64,000 nt of DNA, taken from positions 138,064,356 to 138,128,355 of the forward strand of contig CM071570.1 in assembly GCA_036426205.1 (NCBI GenBank), in the 5' to 3' direction. Source of the DNA: Ascaphus truei (taxonomy: Eukaryota; Chordata; Amphibia; Anura; Ascaphidae). The position numbers and the translations under genes are program-made. The notes under the pieces were generated by a model. It was not told the origin of the DNA, made no database searches, and saw only the letters and a program-made list of their open reading frames with translations. Shown here in pieces: positions 24,346-36,670 of this stretch; position 1 is the first letter of the stretch, and every line of letters starts with the position of its first letter.

Positions 24346-27300
24346 TCATAAAGCCACATAGGTGCCTATAGACAGACAGAGTACATTTAACCTACAGTAT
24401 ATTCCTTGGTAGAGATGTGAAAACTTGACCAAATTTGGTTTGTCTCTGTTCTCCTTGAACTTTTGAATAAGTGTGAAAATTCACAGAACACAAAAATTTG
24501 TTTTATTAAAAAAAAGTTTGGACAAAGTTGAAGCAAGATACAATGCCTTTGATATTTGATAAAGAGCGAGAGGTAGAGGACTCAGCAGTACTTTTTAGTA
24601 GAGTACTCATTGACGTGTATATCTTCCAAAACACTCATCTATAGAAAAATGGAGAATTGTGAACCTGTGTAAAGACACCTAAGATACCTGGGAAATAGAC
24701 TCATTTGAATATGTAAATACTACAAGCACTTTTAATGCGCAAACACAAATGAACTACAATGGTGTTGTCTGCTGCATTCCTTTTTTACCCCTGCTCTATG
24801 CCTTCACAAAGTTCACATTTGAGGCCTTATTCAAGCAAGTTCTGAAGCAGCTGACCAGTGCAATCGGACAAAAAGTGATATTCATGTTAATGTCAGCGTT
24901 TGCTTGATTGCGGTGTTGGATAATCTAACAATACATTTGAAAAAAAATGGACTTTCCCTCCCCTAGGAAGAAAAAATTAAATCAAATAATTCCCTGGTCA
25001 GGAGTGATATGTATGGTGTCTAACATTAAAGTCTAGCGCTGATTGTGCTTTAAGATTTATTTGCAGTCTAGTGATTTATTGTTCGTTAATTGCTGTTAAA
25101 GATGAGGAACTGACATTTTGAATGTATTTATATATGATTATGAAGTGCAACTTGTTCCTTGATTGCAAAATAAAAATGTTGACACCCATTTCCGAGAACG
25201 AAGGATGAGAGGTGTTGTTCTTCCTGTAAACCTGTGTCAATCATCATACAGGCTCAAGCTGAAATGTTATGCAAGATTTCTTACAGCAGTGGCCTGACAT
25301 GGTGCCAGCTCTGAGACTCCAATGCTAACCGGTTAACATACTGTAGTCCAATATATTCCAATCTCGCTCTAGCATAACCAACCTGAGTCACTACTGCCTG
25401 GGCATTTCCTTCAAAGTTTCAGTTTGATTATTCAGTGGTAAGTGACTTAGGGAAAGTACTAATGTGTCTGATTTCAAAATATTCCACATCAGCTAAACAT
25501 TATAATGGCATCTCTCCATGAATAGTATTTTAGAAATACTGTATTCTAACGACAGAAAGGGGGCAGTGTTTCTAAAGAAATCCCCTTTTCTGTAAAAAGA
25601 AAGTGTAACTAAATGTGTAAGAAAAAGGTAGTGGTGCTCTGGGTTTTTCAAATAAAACAGTAGCTCTGTACCACCTACTATAACACCTTGACCAGGATTT
25701 ATTTGTTGCAGGACTCACAGCAACTCCTGTGTAAACTGAACATACAGACGTAGCAAGCTTCATACTGTAGTTCTCTTTTGGTACTGTAGGATATGGTGTG
25801 ATATCCTGCACCAACAGCGCCGCTGAATTCTATAGATATATTCTGCGTTATACCGCAATATTTTGTGTTTCCTGGTGGAACAATGAACTCTGCTACTACA
25901 TCTCTACAATGGCAAAAATAAAGAACCTCAAAGCAATGCATTGCAGGCTGATTTTTATGGCACTGTAAATCTTTTGTAGAACAATTCTATGCCAGTACTA
26001 TTTTAATATTAAGACGCAAAGAAAACCTAGAGTAATTATTAAATTACTGGCTTGGCTTTACATAAAGAATGTAAAAACAAAACGTCTTTCAGCTGAAAGA
26101 GCTAAGTGAGGTATTTGAGAGACTGAACCCCAATGACAGGGTCACAATGACAGGGCCACTAGGGCTCAAAATCCATCATTTTAGTCCTTGGCCCATGGGG
26201 GAGGGGTCACTTTGTTTTTGTAATAAATATAAAGCTGTTTATACCTGTTCATTTTATTGTCCATAACATTCATACAATGCAGATGGCACTTTTAGCATGT
26301 ATAGTGACAGGCAAATATATTGTCATTTATATACAAATGTGCCAGTCATGTTGCCTCAAGGGGCGGTGTAGCATCTGAGTCAAGACTTCATTATTTTAGA
26401 GATAAGCACATTCCTTCCATCTGTTTTATCTATGACAGGACAAGTACCGCTACACATGAATCTTTCATGCTTAGCAGAGTACAGCAATCAATACCAACAC
26501 TCTCCCATCTTTAACTTTGAAGTAGCTGAATTCATAAGATATTGCATATCCTGAATGTGCAATAAATTACATGCTTACCCGTCTCCTTGCATATCCAATG
26601 GTGTAACAAAGAGTGGGGCTAAGAACAGCCTTTCACTATCAAACTCTCCTGTCTGTAAAAATACTGCAAAACAAATAAATCCCAATGCTTTTGTCTATTA
26701 TGAAATTAATGGGATTCCTTCTTTGATACATCTGGAGCTGTTTTTGTGTGCTGATTATGCCCCAATTTTGCAGATGGGAGACGTTGTTATATAATCACCT
26801 TCGTCTTGGCTAAAAGTTAGGTCAAGGCTGCAAAACTGCCTCTTCGTCCTTCTAGAGTATATGATGATTTGTCTTCTGTGGTTATTACACACTGACCCGC
26901 AATCCTTCCACAGCCACTGGCAATGTACCATCACCCTCAGTCAGTCATTCTCTGTCCAGCTGTTTCTAATTATTCATTACTCTGTGTACTTCAGCTTTCA
27001 GATGTTCCACCTGCTTTATCTCCACATTACAAATCACTCATACCTCTTTTTAGGGATGATTACATCTAACATTTGTGAGTTCCTAGTCGAAAGGAAGAGA
27101 AATAACAGATATATATTTTAATCTTCCACTGACAAGCATTGTAGTTAGAGAACAAAATATAATCAAATGTATAGGGTTCTCTGTATGAAGGCAATTTTAA
27201 AGCTACATTTTTATTCTGCATCTCTTCACATGAATGTATCAAGGAACTTTATATTAATTTTACCCATTACATTTTAATTTGGGAAGTGTCCTTGTCACGA

Positions 27301-27854
27301 CACACCAGTGAGCACGTGACTTGTATATGTGACAAGAGTTAATACACAGTTATCTAGCTGATCACCTTTTCATCTACAAAAGGTCCCTCAAATTAATAAT
27401 ATCTACCCTTATTCCAACACAATATATATCTTTACTTAGCTTCCACCACCACAAAATGTATTTACAGAGTCTTTGGTCCCTGTTTACTAAAGAAAATATG
27501 CACTTAACACACAAATATCTGTTGTAGCAAAATGTGTCCAAAAATGTAGTTTGCTCTCTACAAAGCATGCAACAGAGCCCAAAGAACTACTTATTAAAGT
27601 TTGGCCTTAATATACAAAATAGTATAGGGCATAGTTTACAGAAAAAAGATTACTACAAGAAGATACATTACAATAAATACAGAAAGTTTCATAAAATAAA
27701 AAGGTAAAAGCAAAATTCCTAGATGTTACTACCTAACAGGTATCTAATCTATTACAAAGAGGTAATTGGATCATGGAAGATGAGAATTCACATATCTTGT
27801 CGACATCAGACACTCCCTCTGTTTAGTTTTGATTTTCATATCTCAATTGCAGGC
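24346..27854. other. No gene recognised, 3.5 kb
   Basis: The longest stretch without an assignable feature. AT-rich, with many short frames (86 aa or less) and no domain, hairpin family or terminal repeat that I can identify. It is the best candidate here for host single-copy DNA. Confidence 0.6.
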
Positions 27855-27857
27855 TTA

Positions 27858-28248
27858 GGCCTTGGCCATGTTTAGCGCTTGCTGGCGGAAGCGTGCTGAC
27901 GCGCGCTCCCGCTCAGCACTGAGCCCCTACAGCCGCAATTAGAGCGGCTTTAGTAGGGGCTCACCTGCGCTTCCGCGCGCTTGCTGAAGCGCAGGTCTTA
28001 GGGGAATTTAAAATTTCCCCGCTTGCCGGCGCGACAGGCCTGTCACGTGAGCGGTTCGCCCAATGAGGGCGAACCAGCTCCGTGATGTCACTGGCCCGCC
28101 CCCGGCCAGTGACGCGCCCGCCCCCGGCCCGCCCCCTGATGGCCCGCTGACAGCGCATGCGGTAAGCAACCGCAAGGCCAGGGAAAGCACCCGCTTTCCC
28201 TGCGCCTCAGCGCGCCTCAGCACGCCAGCAGGGAGCATGGACGAGGCC
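27858..28248. mobile_element. Harbinger-type MITE 2
   Basis: Left end GGCCTTGGCCATG and right end CATGGACGAGGCC are inverted. TTA lies on both sides (27855-27857, 28249-28251). The interior is very CpG-rich, with GTCACGTGAGC, GGTTCGCCC and AATGAGGGCGAACC shared with the other Harbinger-like copies. It forms a local CpG-island-like patch in an AT-rich setting. Confidence 0.85.
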
Positions 28249-28251
28249 TTA

Positions 28252-29160
28252 CAGTATATCCTCATTCTCCTTTCATTGTAACACAGCATGCCCACCTTTT
28301 GGGTGTGTTCTCGACTTCCCCTCATCAATCTACAGCCCATTACATTTTGTACGACTTAAGGGAAAAAAAGAAGTTAAAAAATCTGCCTCGATATAGAAAC
28401 AGGATCAGATTATTTCTATAATACTTAGAATGACGCAACCTTTGCTGGCACGTTTTTATCATTAATATGCACACGTACTGTAGATACCATTTTGGCCCAA
28501 GCAATTTATAGTTTTGCTTGAGAAAACAGATATCTGTCCTTTGCAGCCTCATAAACATGAAGTGTTTTGTATAATTTGATCGGTATGATTGCAACTGTTC
28601 CAAATATCTATTGGTTATTCTAGCAAATTGCGGCCAGACCGATGATATCTTTATATTTAGAAAATTCCCACAATTATGGAACGCCTTCTTAGTCCCACCC
28701 CCTTGTATTTGCAGATCTCCTACTGGAATCCCTTTCAAGATACATTAGGTTTCCATTTATTTATACAGTCAGAGAAGAATTGTGTAGCCACATTTCTTAA
28801 AACCCAGGTTTTGACCTTAGATAACCTCAGTCCTATAAAACACATAAAACTACTGTAGACCTGGTCAGTGGTTTGACTAGCCATAAAACAATTCATGTAT
28901 TTTTAAGAAACTTTGCTACTAACATTAACCTCTAGTGAACAAAATGGTGAATAACGCTAACAAGTCTGTATAAGTGATTTATATTATAAAAAGGAGGTAA
29001 GTGACAACCTTAATAGTGCCTATATATGAGACATTGAAAGGTGCTAATTACTATATGGAAATGCATACACCAATACCGGATCAAATAGTGTCAAAAGTCC
29101 TGAAGAGTCTTATGGCGCATACATCCGGGTAGATAGGAAAGAAGAGAGGGGTGTGGGAGG
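28252..29160. other. No gene recognised
   Basis: AT-rich. The 132-aa minus-strand frame (28340-28738) shows no recognisable domain and has poor composition for a gene. Confidence 0.55.
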
Positions 29161-29164
29161 GAGA

Positions 29165-29998
29165 AAAAGAAAACACAACAGTGTGATATTGGATGATGAG
29201 ACAATCACATACACATGGTGAGTATCCTACTCACATTTGGTTTCTTTCTTTTCAAGGCTTTAGGATAAATCTCTTACAGTATGGTGGCCTCATAGGTTGA
29301 AATACACCTGAGGAAGCCCACTGGCAAGATGTGTTGGGATTTAAACCTACCAGTCCACCATACACTGACCCTTTCAATGTCTACAAACTAGTGAAACCTC
29401 TGATGTGCCCTGTGCATTTATGAACCAGACAGACAGTTAAGACTTCCCTGCCAACAACGGATAGTCACCTGAGAGACGCCACATGGCTGACACACTCTCT
29501 CTGTATCCGCAGAGAGAAGCCAACAAGTAACGTTGAGAGGGTTGGAGTGCCTTCTCTCGAGTTGAGGCTTGTGAGAACTTGCACCCAATGCTGACTGCCC
29601 ATAATTCTGCACCCCGATGCTGACTGCCCACAAAAAGTGGATTGACAGGCTACAACAGAGGGAAGTGTGGAGGAGCCATATCCAGTGATCAGCAACTCTC
29701 ACTCTTACCGCACATCAAGAGGCGTGTTTGTGAGTGGAAAAATATTTTGTCATTACTTTTATATTAAAACAATATTACACTATGGGAAGTTTTATGTTTT
29801 TATAACAGATTTATTATCATAAGAAGACACTAACATATGATACGTGGAGTGTACATAATAGCACAAGAAAATAACATTTCGCTAAGATTTATCCCAAAGG
29901 CTTGAAAAGAAAGAAACCGAATGTGAGTAGGATACTCACCATGTGTATGTGATTGTCTCATCATCCAACAAAATCACACTATTGTTTTTTTTTGCGTT
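29165..29998 (+). mobile_element. Foldback element with hammerhead-like motif
   Basis: The left arm (29165-29275) and right arm (29882-29998) are inverted copies. Examples are GGATGATGAGACAATCACAT against ATGTGATTGTCTCATCATCC, and GAGTATCCTACTCACATT against AATGTGAGTAGGATACTC. The hammerhead-like motif lies just after the left arm, and the plus-oriented tail forms the right arm. This repeats the architecture of the PLE-type inverted insertions. Confidence 0.65.
29303..29340 (+). ncRNA. Hammerhead-like motif 5, decayed
   Basis: The core CTGAGGA (29308-29314) is intact and stem II is GCC-CACT-GGC. The GAAAC box reads AAGAT, which would abolish activity. Confidence 0.4.
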
Positions 29999-30135
29999 AA
30001 CCTCTGCTGTGTCAGGTTTATTGAAATGCTTAATACTTTCAGTCCTTTTCATTACAGTTATTATCAAGGTACAGGTTAGGGATGAGTTACAGTACATGAT
30101 GCGCATGCTATGAAGAAGTGTACAACATTCAGCCT

Positions 30136-30254
30136 TCTATTCTGTAATTTGCATTCTATTCTGTAATTTGCATTCTATTCTGTAATTTGCATTCTATTCT
30201 GTAATTTGCATTCTATTCTGTAATTTGCATTCTATTCTGTAATTTGCATTCTAT
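30136..30254. repeat. 19-bp tandem repeat, six units
   Basis: Six essentially identical copies of TCTATTCTGTAATTTGCAT. Each contains the octamer ATTTGCAT (30147, 30166, 30185, 30204, 30223, 30242). The near identity suggests recent expansion. Confidence 0.95.
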
Positions 30255-30259
30255 TCTGG

Positions 30260-30966
30260 CAGTGTCAAGTCAATCTTTCTTGGGATCTTATACTTTACAC
30301 AGTGGCAAGCAGAACATAATACAGTATTTCAAACCCAAATCTTTTTTTCAATACCGTACAGATGGTCAGTTATCACTTCTCATCTATTCTACTATATTGC
30401 AAAAATCTCCATTTGTCCTGTTGAAAATAATAATGAAATAATCTGGCAGATGTTCTGCATATTTAGAATTTTAACAGATTAATCTGCTAAGGAATGGGTT
30501 TTCATTTGTCTCCGTGGGATTATTATTAAACTTTGTGAAGTAGTGAGAACCTGGATTAAGACCAACATCAGATGTGTATGACCTTAATAAATCACTTCAT
30601 GTCCATAATTATGAAGTAATGAAAGAAACCATGCTACCCTACTGTACCATGCAACCAGTGAGGATTATAACGTGCAGTTCCCCACCTACTGGCATTTAAC
30701 AACATTACAATGATACTTCAGGGGTAAAAGAGGGTATTCGTACTGTGACAAGATATTGATTCCAGTCCTTTGTTTTTCTTTATTTTCTGCATTCTTATTA
30801 ACATACAGTATTACCTCTTTAAAAATAACTGAACAACTACATGCATATATTTGGTTTAATCCATTTACTTTGATGCTAAACATTATTGGTTTCTACCCAA
30901 TGTCCTTCAAGTATATGGGACAAAAAAACTTTGATCTAAATAGAAGTTGGAGTTGGTAGTCACTAC
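30260..30966. other. No gene recognised
   Basis: AT-rich, unassigned. It ends in a short (TA)n tract at about 30967-30981 next to the following foldback. Confidence 0.6.
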
Positions 30967-30982
30967 ATATATATATATATTT

Positions 30983-31815
30983 AGAAGAAAGAAAAAAGGC
31001 GCAATCCTGTATAGCAATAAAAAAACAGGAAATTGTATTAATTAAGCAAGGAAGGCTAGGTGACTGAACAGATTAAAACAAACACAATGATGCCAATAGA
31101 CACAATAAACACAATATATGACAATAAAAAACAAGAGTACTCTTGAAAATAAAAAAGAAGGGAAATGTGAAAAAAAAATATCCAATAGCGCAAATGTAGG
31201 AGGCAGTGAGATGTGGGAGGAATTGTCACTCGATAGGTAGCAAATGACTGGAGCGGAGACCCCTGTGGTCATCGCGGTTACATCCTTTGGTGAGACCATT
31301 CCTTAATCCCTTGCCTATGCTATTTTCTTACCAACCATCTCCATCTATAGAGGTCATTATCAGCCTGATTTTTCCATGTTTACATCCGCAATCTATCATC
31401 TGACGGGTCAATTACTTCTCCCCATTTGTTGCTCCAGTCATTTGCTATCTATCGAGTGACAATTCCTCCCACATCTCACTGCCTCCTACATTTGCGCTAT
31501 TGGATATTTTTTTTTCACATTTCCCTTCTTTTTTATTTTCAAGAGTACTCTTGTTTTTATTGTCATTATTGTGTTTGTTTTAATCTGTTCAGTCACCTAG
31601 CCTTCCTTGCTTAATTAATAAATGTTCCTGTTTTTTATTGCTATACAGGATTGCGCCTTTTTTCTTTCTTCCATTTAATCAGGATAGGCATATCCTCATT
31701 AGGGCTGCATCCTGCTAGCTCATTTCACCCTGGTCAGTACATTTATTAATCACCTATTTACTCACTTATAATATTTCATTTGTGTTAGTCCTAGCGCTGA
31801 TTTCTTTCTGTTATA
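30983..31815 (+). mobile_element. Foldback element, arms about 250 bp
   Basis: The left arm (30983-31245) and right arm (31432-31672) are inverted: AAAAGGCGCAATCCTGTATAG against CTATACAGGATTGCGCC, and AAGCAAGGAAGGCTAGGTGA against TCACCTAGCCTTCCTTGCTT. About 40 bp present in the left arm are deleted from the right. The plus copy continues past the arm to about 31815, ending near CTAGCGCTGATTTCTTTC. (TA)n lies on both outer sides. No hammerhead core remains in the spacer. The frames inside are mirror images of the repeat. Confidence 0.65.
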
Positions 31816-31845
31816 TATATATATATATATTTACATATTTATATA

Positions 31846-31880
<35 letters not shown>
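31812..31880. repeat. (TA)n microsatellite
   Basis: Interrupted TA tracts between the foldback tail and the LINE 3' end. Confidence 0.9.
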
Positions 31881-31888
<8 letters not shown>

Positions 31889-31889
31889 T

Positions 31890-32177
31890 ATTTTTTTTAA
31901 ATGTTTTACCAGGAAGTAATACATTGAGAGTTACCTCTCGTTTTCAAGTATGTCTTGGACATAGTTAATATGACAAATAACACTATGGTTAAAAATACAG
32001 TTACATAAATTAACAGGGTATACATTATATACAATACATTGCATGCACAGTTAGAGAAGATGTATATTATAGCCTTATGTAACAGTTACAGACCAGATTA
32101 AAATGTGAGTCAGCCTTAGTTTTGAAAGAACTTAAACTGGTGGTGGATGTGAGAGTCTCCGGTAGGTTGTTCCAGTT
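31890..32177 (-). mobile_element. 3' untranslated end of the L2/Rex-like LINE
   Basis: In antisense this reads as the region downstream of the RT frame, ending in CTTCCTGGTAAAACATTT and an A-rich tail at 31890-31905. The same end is found in the truncated plus-strand copy at 10780-10950. Confidence 0.75.
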
Positions 32178-33720
32178 TTAGGGTTTACGGTAAGAGGAGG
32201 AGCGGCCGGATACTTTGTTGAGCCTTGGGACCATGAACAGTCTTTTGGAGTCTGATCTCAGATGATAATAAGTGTTGCATGTGGTAGGGGTGAGGAGCTT
32301 GTTCAGATAGATGGGTAGCTTGCCCATAAAGAATTTGAAGGCAAGACAGGAAAGGTGAACTTTGCGCCTAGACTCTAGTGATGACCAATCTAGTTCTTTG
32401 AGCATGTTGCAGTGATGGGTGTTGTAGTTGCATTGGAGAACGAAACAACAAATTGAATTGTAGAGGGTGTCAAGTTTGCTAAGGTGGGTTTGGGGTGGCA
32501 TTAGCATCTGCTGTGCGATACGCTTTCTGACCAGCAGGCTTAGGAGATTTGTTCCTGTAAAGTACACCTAGTTTGGCATAGGTTTTGGATGTCTGGGTAT
32601 CAATGTGCATTCCGAATGTTAAGTGGGAGTCAAACCATATGCCCAGGTATTTAAAACTGGTAACAGGAGTTAGGGTGGTGTTAGCGTTGGTTCTGATCTG
32701 GAGCTCAGTTACTGGAAGCTTGAAAAATTTAGTCTTGGTCCCAAATACCATTGTTACAGTCTTGTCAGTGTTTAAAAACAGGTTGTTTTGTGAAATCCAG
32801 TTTTCAAGTCTCAAAAAGTCAGACTGAAGTATGTGTTGAAGGTCGGAGAGGCTATGGCTGTGTGCATATAGGATTGTGTCATCTGCATACATGTGTATTG
32901 AAGCTACCTTACAAGCTGTGGGAAGATCATTGATGAACACTGAGAAGAGTAGGGGCCCCAGAACAGAGCCTTGCGGGACGCCACTGGTGATATCCAGGGG
33001 GTTGGAGTTAGAGCCTGAGATGGACACATGTTGGGATCTACCTGATAGGTAGGACTGAAACCAGTTTAAAGCATGCTTACCTATTCCAGAGCTCTGGAGT
33101 TTGTTAAGCAGGATAGCATGATCAACAGTATCAAAAGACTTTGCAAAATCTAGGAATATTGCACCAGTGAGTTGACGCCGTTCCATTCCACACTGGATTT
33201 CATTGCAAACTTTTAGCAGGGTAGTTACGGTAGAGTGTTTGGGGCGAAAGCCAGATTGGAATTGGCTAGGGAAATTTGTCTTGGTATAGTAATCGCTTAA
33301 TTGGGAGTGGACACATTTTTCCATGACTTTGGATAGGATTGGGAGAAGGGAGATTGGCCTGTAGTTTGAGACAGTGTTTTTGTCCCCACTTTTGAAGGTT
33401 GGGACAACTCTGGCAGTTTTCCAGGTTTTAGGGATATGGCCTGCAGACAGAATAGAGTTGACTATGGAAGCAATTGGTTTGGCAATCCTGGGGCACCAAG
33501 TCTTAGGAACCTAGATTGTAGTAAATCAGGTCCACATTGGATGCTTAGTTTTAATTTGGGGAGCACTTGTGTAATCTCCCCTTCGGATACTGGGCCAAAT
33601 TGAAAATTGTGGGCAGTGTTGGGAGGGGGTGGGGCTATATGGATACTCCCAGGATGAGATTCAGGTTTGTGGTTTGGGTTGCGTTTCACTAATAAGTTAG
33701 TAGCACACCTCACAAAGTAA
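32178..33720 (-). pseudogene. L2/Rex-like LINE reverse transcriptase, frameshifted
   Basis: Minus-strand frames together give most of an RT domain. From upstream, 33462-33713 carries the FGPVSEGEITQVLPKLK segment. 32479-33324 carries NYRPIS-type sequence just before its first Met, FLDFAKSFDTVDHAILL, SGVPQGSVLGPLLF and the catalytic YADDT. 32178-32567 carries the C-terminal end with ELDWSSLESRR. At least two frameshifts separate the three frames. The set of motifs places it in the CR1/L2/Rex part of the Jockey superfamily; the exact clade is unsure. The region reads well otherwise, so the copy is fairly young. Its 5' part is cut by the insertion at 33914-35283. Confidence 0.85.
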
Positions 33721-33913
33721 TCATTGAATGCATTTGTAATGTCAGTGGGGTTTGTCAGAGTAATATCACCCTTAGTGACATTACTTGGATGTTGATGGTT
33801 AGAAGGCTGGAATATGTTGTTGATAACCTTCCAGAAGTTAGCTGGGTTTGATGTATTCTAGTGGAGATTGTCAGAGTAATATTGTGCTTTTGCATGCCTT
33901 GTTTGCCTTGTGC

Positions 33914-35283
33914 TGTGTGACAGTGAAAGTAATCGGCGCTAGCACTATTAGTGATCACTAAAAAATAAAGTGAATAAAATATATAATCAAGTGATACAAT
34001 TTTGTGGATAATCAAAAACTTAATAAAAACGTGACAGTAATAAATGAATTAAGACCCCCTGCTCAAACCCATCTGGCAGGGACTGGTTTCTCTGGTCCCC
34101 AAGTAGTAGAATTTTGTTCGCAATCCAGGGGGAGCATATAAGGGAAATAAAACAAAAACAATCTAAGTGCAGACAATAAATTAATGTGAATTAAGTCTGT
34201 GGATTTCTTGGCTCTTATGTACAGCCTACTCACAAGTTCTCAGTATTTTATGGGCAACGAGAAGCAATTTTGGACGACATGAAGAACTTCTGGTTCAGAA
34301 AAGATGATAATCTCCGATCACAGCTAGATGATGGTGCATGAAAAAAGAAATATATCCATAGTGCAGACCAATCATATAAAAAGTAACTTTATAAGGGTTC
34401 AAAAATGCAAACTTACAATAAAAACGTTAGATTAATGCATATATCACTACAATGTGATGTAAGAGAATCGATGTGAACACCTGGCTCCCCCCCGCGCCTA
34501 GGTCAGCGATCGTTTCGGTGAAACGGCTCCACAGTCAGCTACCTGCTTCCTGGTCTCTCTCTGAGGCTTGCGTCGCATCACATCCGGTATTTGCGTCACG
34601 GACTTTCCGGTTTTCGGGATTCGCAACTCTGTCACTTCTTCTCTCCTCCTCGGGGCAGCTATCACTCTACAACGCGTTTTCGCAATCCGATGCGTGACAC
34701 TCCTGACGAAGCCACGCATCGAATTGGCGAAACGCGTTAGATGATAGCTGCCCATGGAGGAGAGAGATCAGAGATTGCGAATCCCTAAACCAAAACCGGA
34801 AGTGACGTGATGCAAAGAACCGGAGTGACGCGAACGCAACGCCTCAGAGAGAACCAGGCAAGGTAGCTGACTGTGGAGCGTTTCACAAACCGATCGCTGA
34901 CCTCAGGCGGGGGTGAGCCAGGTGTTCACATCGATTATCTTCCATCACATTGTAGTGTATTGCGTTAATCTACTTTTTTTTATTGTAAGTTTGCATTTTT
35001 GAACCCTTATAAAGTTACGTTTTATATGATGGGTCTGCACTATGGATATATTTCTTTTTTCATGCACCATCACTTGCTGTGATCGGAGATTACACATCTT
35101 TCTGAACCAGGAGTTCTTCATGTCGTCCAAATTGCTTCTCGTTCCTGTAAAATACTGAGATCTTGTGAGAGGCTGTACATAAGCCAAGAAATCCACAGAC
35201 TTAATTCACATTAATTTATTGTCTGCACTTAGATTGTTTTTTTTTTATTTCCCTTATATGCTCCCCCTGGATTGCGAACAAAA
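33914..35283. mobile_element. Palindromic hammerhead element inserted in the LINE
   Basis: About 34110-34697 and 34700-35285 are inverted copies nearly end to end, centred on the hammerhead-like motif at 34698. The left arm carries on alone to 33914. A 15-bp direct repeat ttgtttgccttgtgc flanks the whole (33899-33913, 35284-35298). It restores continuous LINE sequence when one copy and the insert are removed. The arms contain no coding frame. Both arms start at the ribozyme, as if 5' ends were joined head to head. Confidence 0.85.
34698..34740 (+). ncRNA. Hammerhead-like motif 6, intact core
   Basis: CTGACGA (34703-34709) is a perfect CUGANGA. Stem II is GCCA/TGGC around a 10-nt loop. GAAAC at 34729 is followed by GC-GTT, a permitted NUH site. 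Stem I is poor (GACACTC against AGATGAT), so activity in cis is doubtful. It lies exactly at the centre of the palindrome. Confidence 0.5.
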
Positions 35284-35382
35284 TTGTTTGCCTTGTGCAC
35301 ATGTTCCGCAGGCATCTGTAGTGATTAAGATCCTTGGTAGTACCAGTTTACTCTTATAGCTTTTCCCAAGGCATCCCTGAAC
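35284..35382 (-). mobile_element. 5' continuation of the L2/Rex-like LINE
   Basis: Sequence resumes after the target duplication. In antisense it reads as the linker between endonuclease and RT. It stops at the (TA)n tract at 35385, so the endonuclease is lost. Confidence 0.6.
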
Positions 35383-35384
<2 letters not shown>

Positions 35385-35445
<61 letters not shown>

Positions 35446-35446
35446 A
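35385..35446. repeat. (TA)n microsatellite
   Basis: About 60 bp of alternating AT with small interruptions, between the LINE and the octamer-repeat array. Confidence 0.93.
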
Positions 35447-35447
35447 A

Positions 35448-36660
35448 CAACTGTAAATATTACTGTATGTTCATTTGCATGTCTTAGACAGGTCTGCAAC
35501 CCTGTCTTTCCCCATTGTCACCCAGCATACAGCGCTTCCACTGCAGCAAGGGATTCTGGGAAATGACATGCAAATGAGCACTCAGTGCCACCTTTTGTCT
35601 CAAGCTCGTATTACACAAGCAAATCCTCAAGCCAATGCATTCTGTTTTAAACACAGCTTTTAGACAGAGGCTGGGATGAGATGCAAAGCCATTAAACCCA
35701 CTCACAGACATGTTTCAACCTTGATGGGTATCATCAGTGTGAGGTTGGTCGTAATGGCTAAGCTGGTTTGAGACTAGACTAGGTATTCACCACAATTATT
35801 AAGGTTATGGTGGGTAAAAAAAGTGACAAAAACTCTCCACAGTAAAGCTTAAAGCAACTGTAAATATTACTGTATGTTCATTTGCATGTCTTAGACAGGT
35901 CTGCAACCCTGTCTTTCCCTATTATTGCCCAGCATTCAGCGCTTCCACTGCAGCAAGGGATTCTGGGGAATGACATGCAAATGAGCACTCAGTGTCACCT
36001 TTTGTCTCAAGCCAATGCATGCTGTTTTAAACACAGCTTTTAGAAAGAGGCTGGGATGAGATGCAAAGCCATTAAACACACTCACAGACATGTTTCAACC
36101 TTGATGGGTATCATCAGTGTGAGGTTGGTCATAATGGCTAAGCTGGTTTGAGACTAGACTAGGTATTCACCACAATTATTAAGGTTATGGTGGGTAAAAA
36201 AAGTGACAAAAAGCCTCCACAGTAAAGCATAAAGCAACTGTAAATATTACTGTATGTTCATTTGCATGTCTTAGACAAGTCTGCAACCCTGTCTTTCCCC
36301 ATTATTGCCCAGCATACAGCGCTTCCACTGCAGCAAGGGATTCTGGGAAATGACATGCAAATGAGCACTCAGTGCCACCTTTTGTCTCAAGCTCGTATTA
36401 CACAAGCAAATCCTCAAGCCAATGCATGCTGTTTTAAACACAGTTTTTAGACAGCTTGTGTAATACGAGCTTGAGACAAAAGGTGGCACTGAGTGCTCAT
36501 TTGCATGTCATTTCCCAGAATCCCTTGCTGCAGTGGAAGCGCTGTATGCTGGGCAGACCTGTCTAAGACATGCAAATGAACATACAGTAATATTTACAGT
36601 TGCTTTATGCTTTACTGTGGAGGGTTTTTGTCACTTTTTTTACCCACCATAACCTTAATA
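35448..36660. repeat. Tandem array of octamer-containing repeat (3 direct + 1 inverted)
   Basis: Units start with CAACTGTAAATATTACTG at 35448, 35855 and 36235 (spacing 407 and 380 bp). The third is followed by an inverted partial copy (about 36450-36660). Each unit has CATTTGCATGTC near its start and GACATGCAAATG about 100 bp later, an exact 12-bp inverted pair of octamer sites. The second octamer lies beside GGGATTCTGGGAA, which in reverse is TTCCCAGAATCCC. Units also share GTTTCAACCTTGATGGGTAT and a TGGGTAAAAAAAGTGACA end. Short frames recur with the repeat and are artefacts. Confidence 0.9.
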
Positions 36661-36670
36661 ATTGTGGTAT

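Noticed and set aside
28340..28738. 132-aa minus-strand frame as a gene
   Set aside because: AT-rich, no domain, and no supporting signal around it.
30136..30254. Possible CRISPR-like array
   Set aside because: Head-to-tail 19-bp units without spacers, in a eukaryotic repeat landscape. It is a simple tandem repeat.
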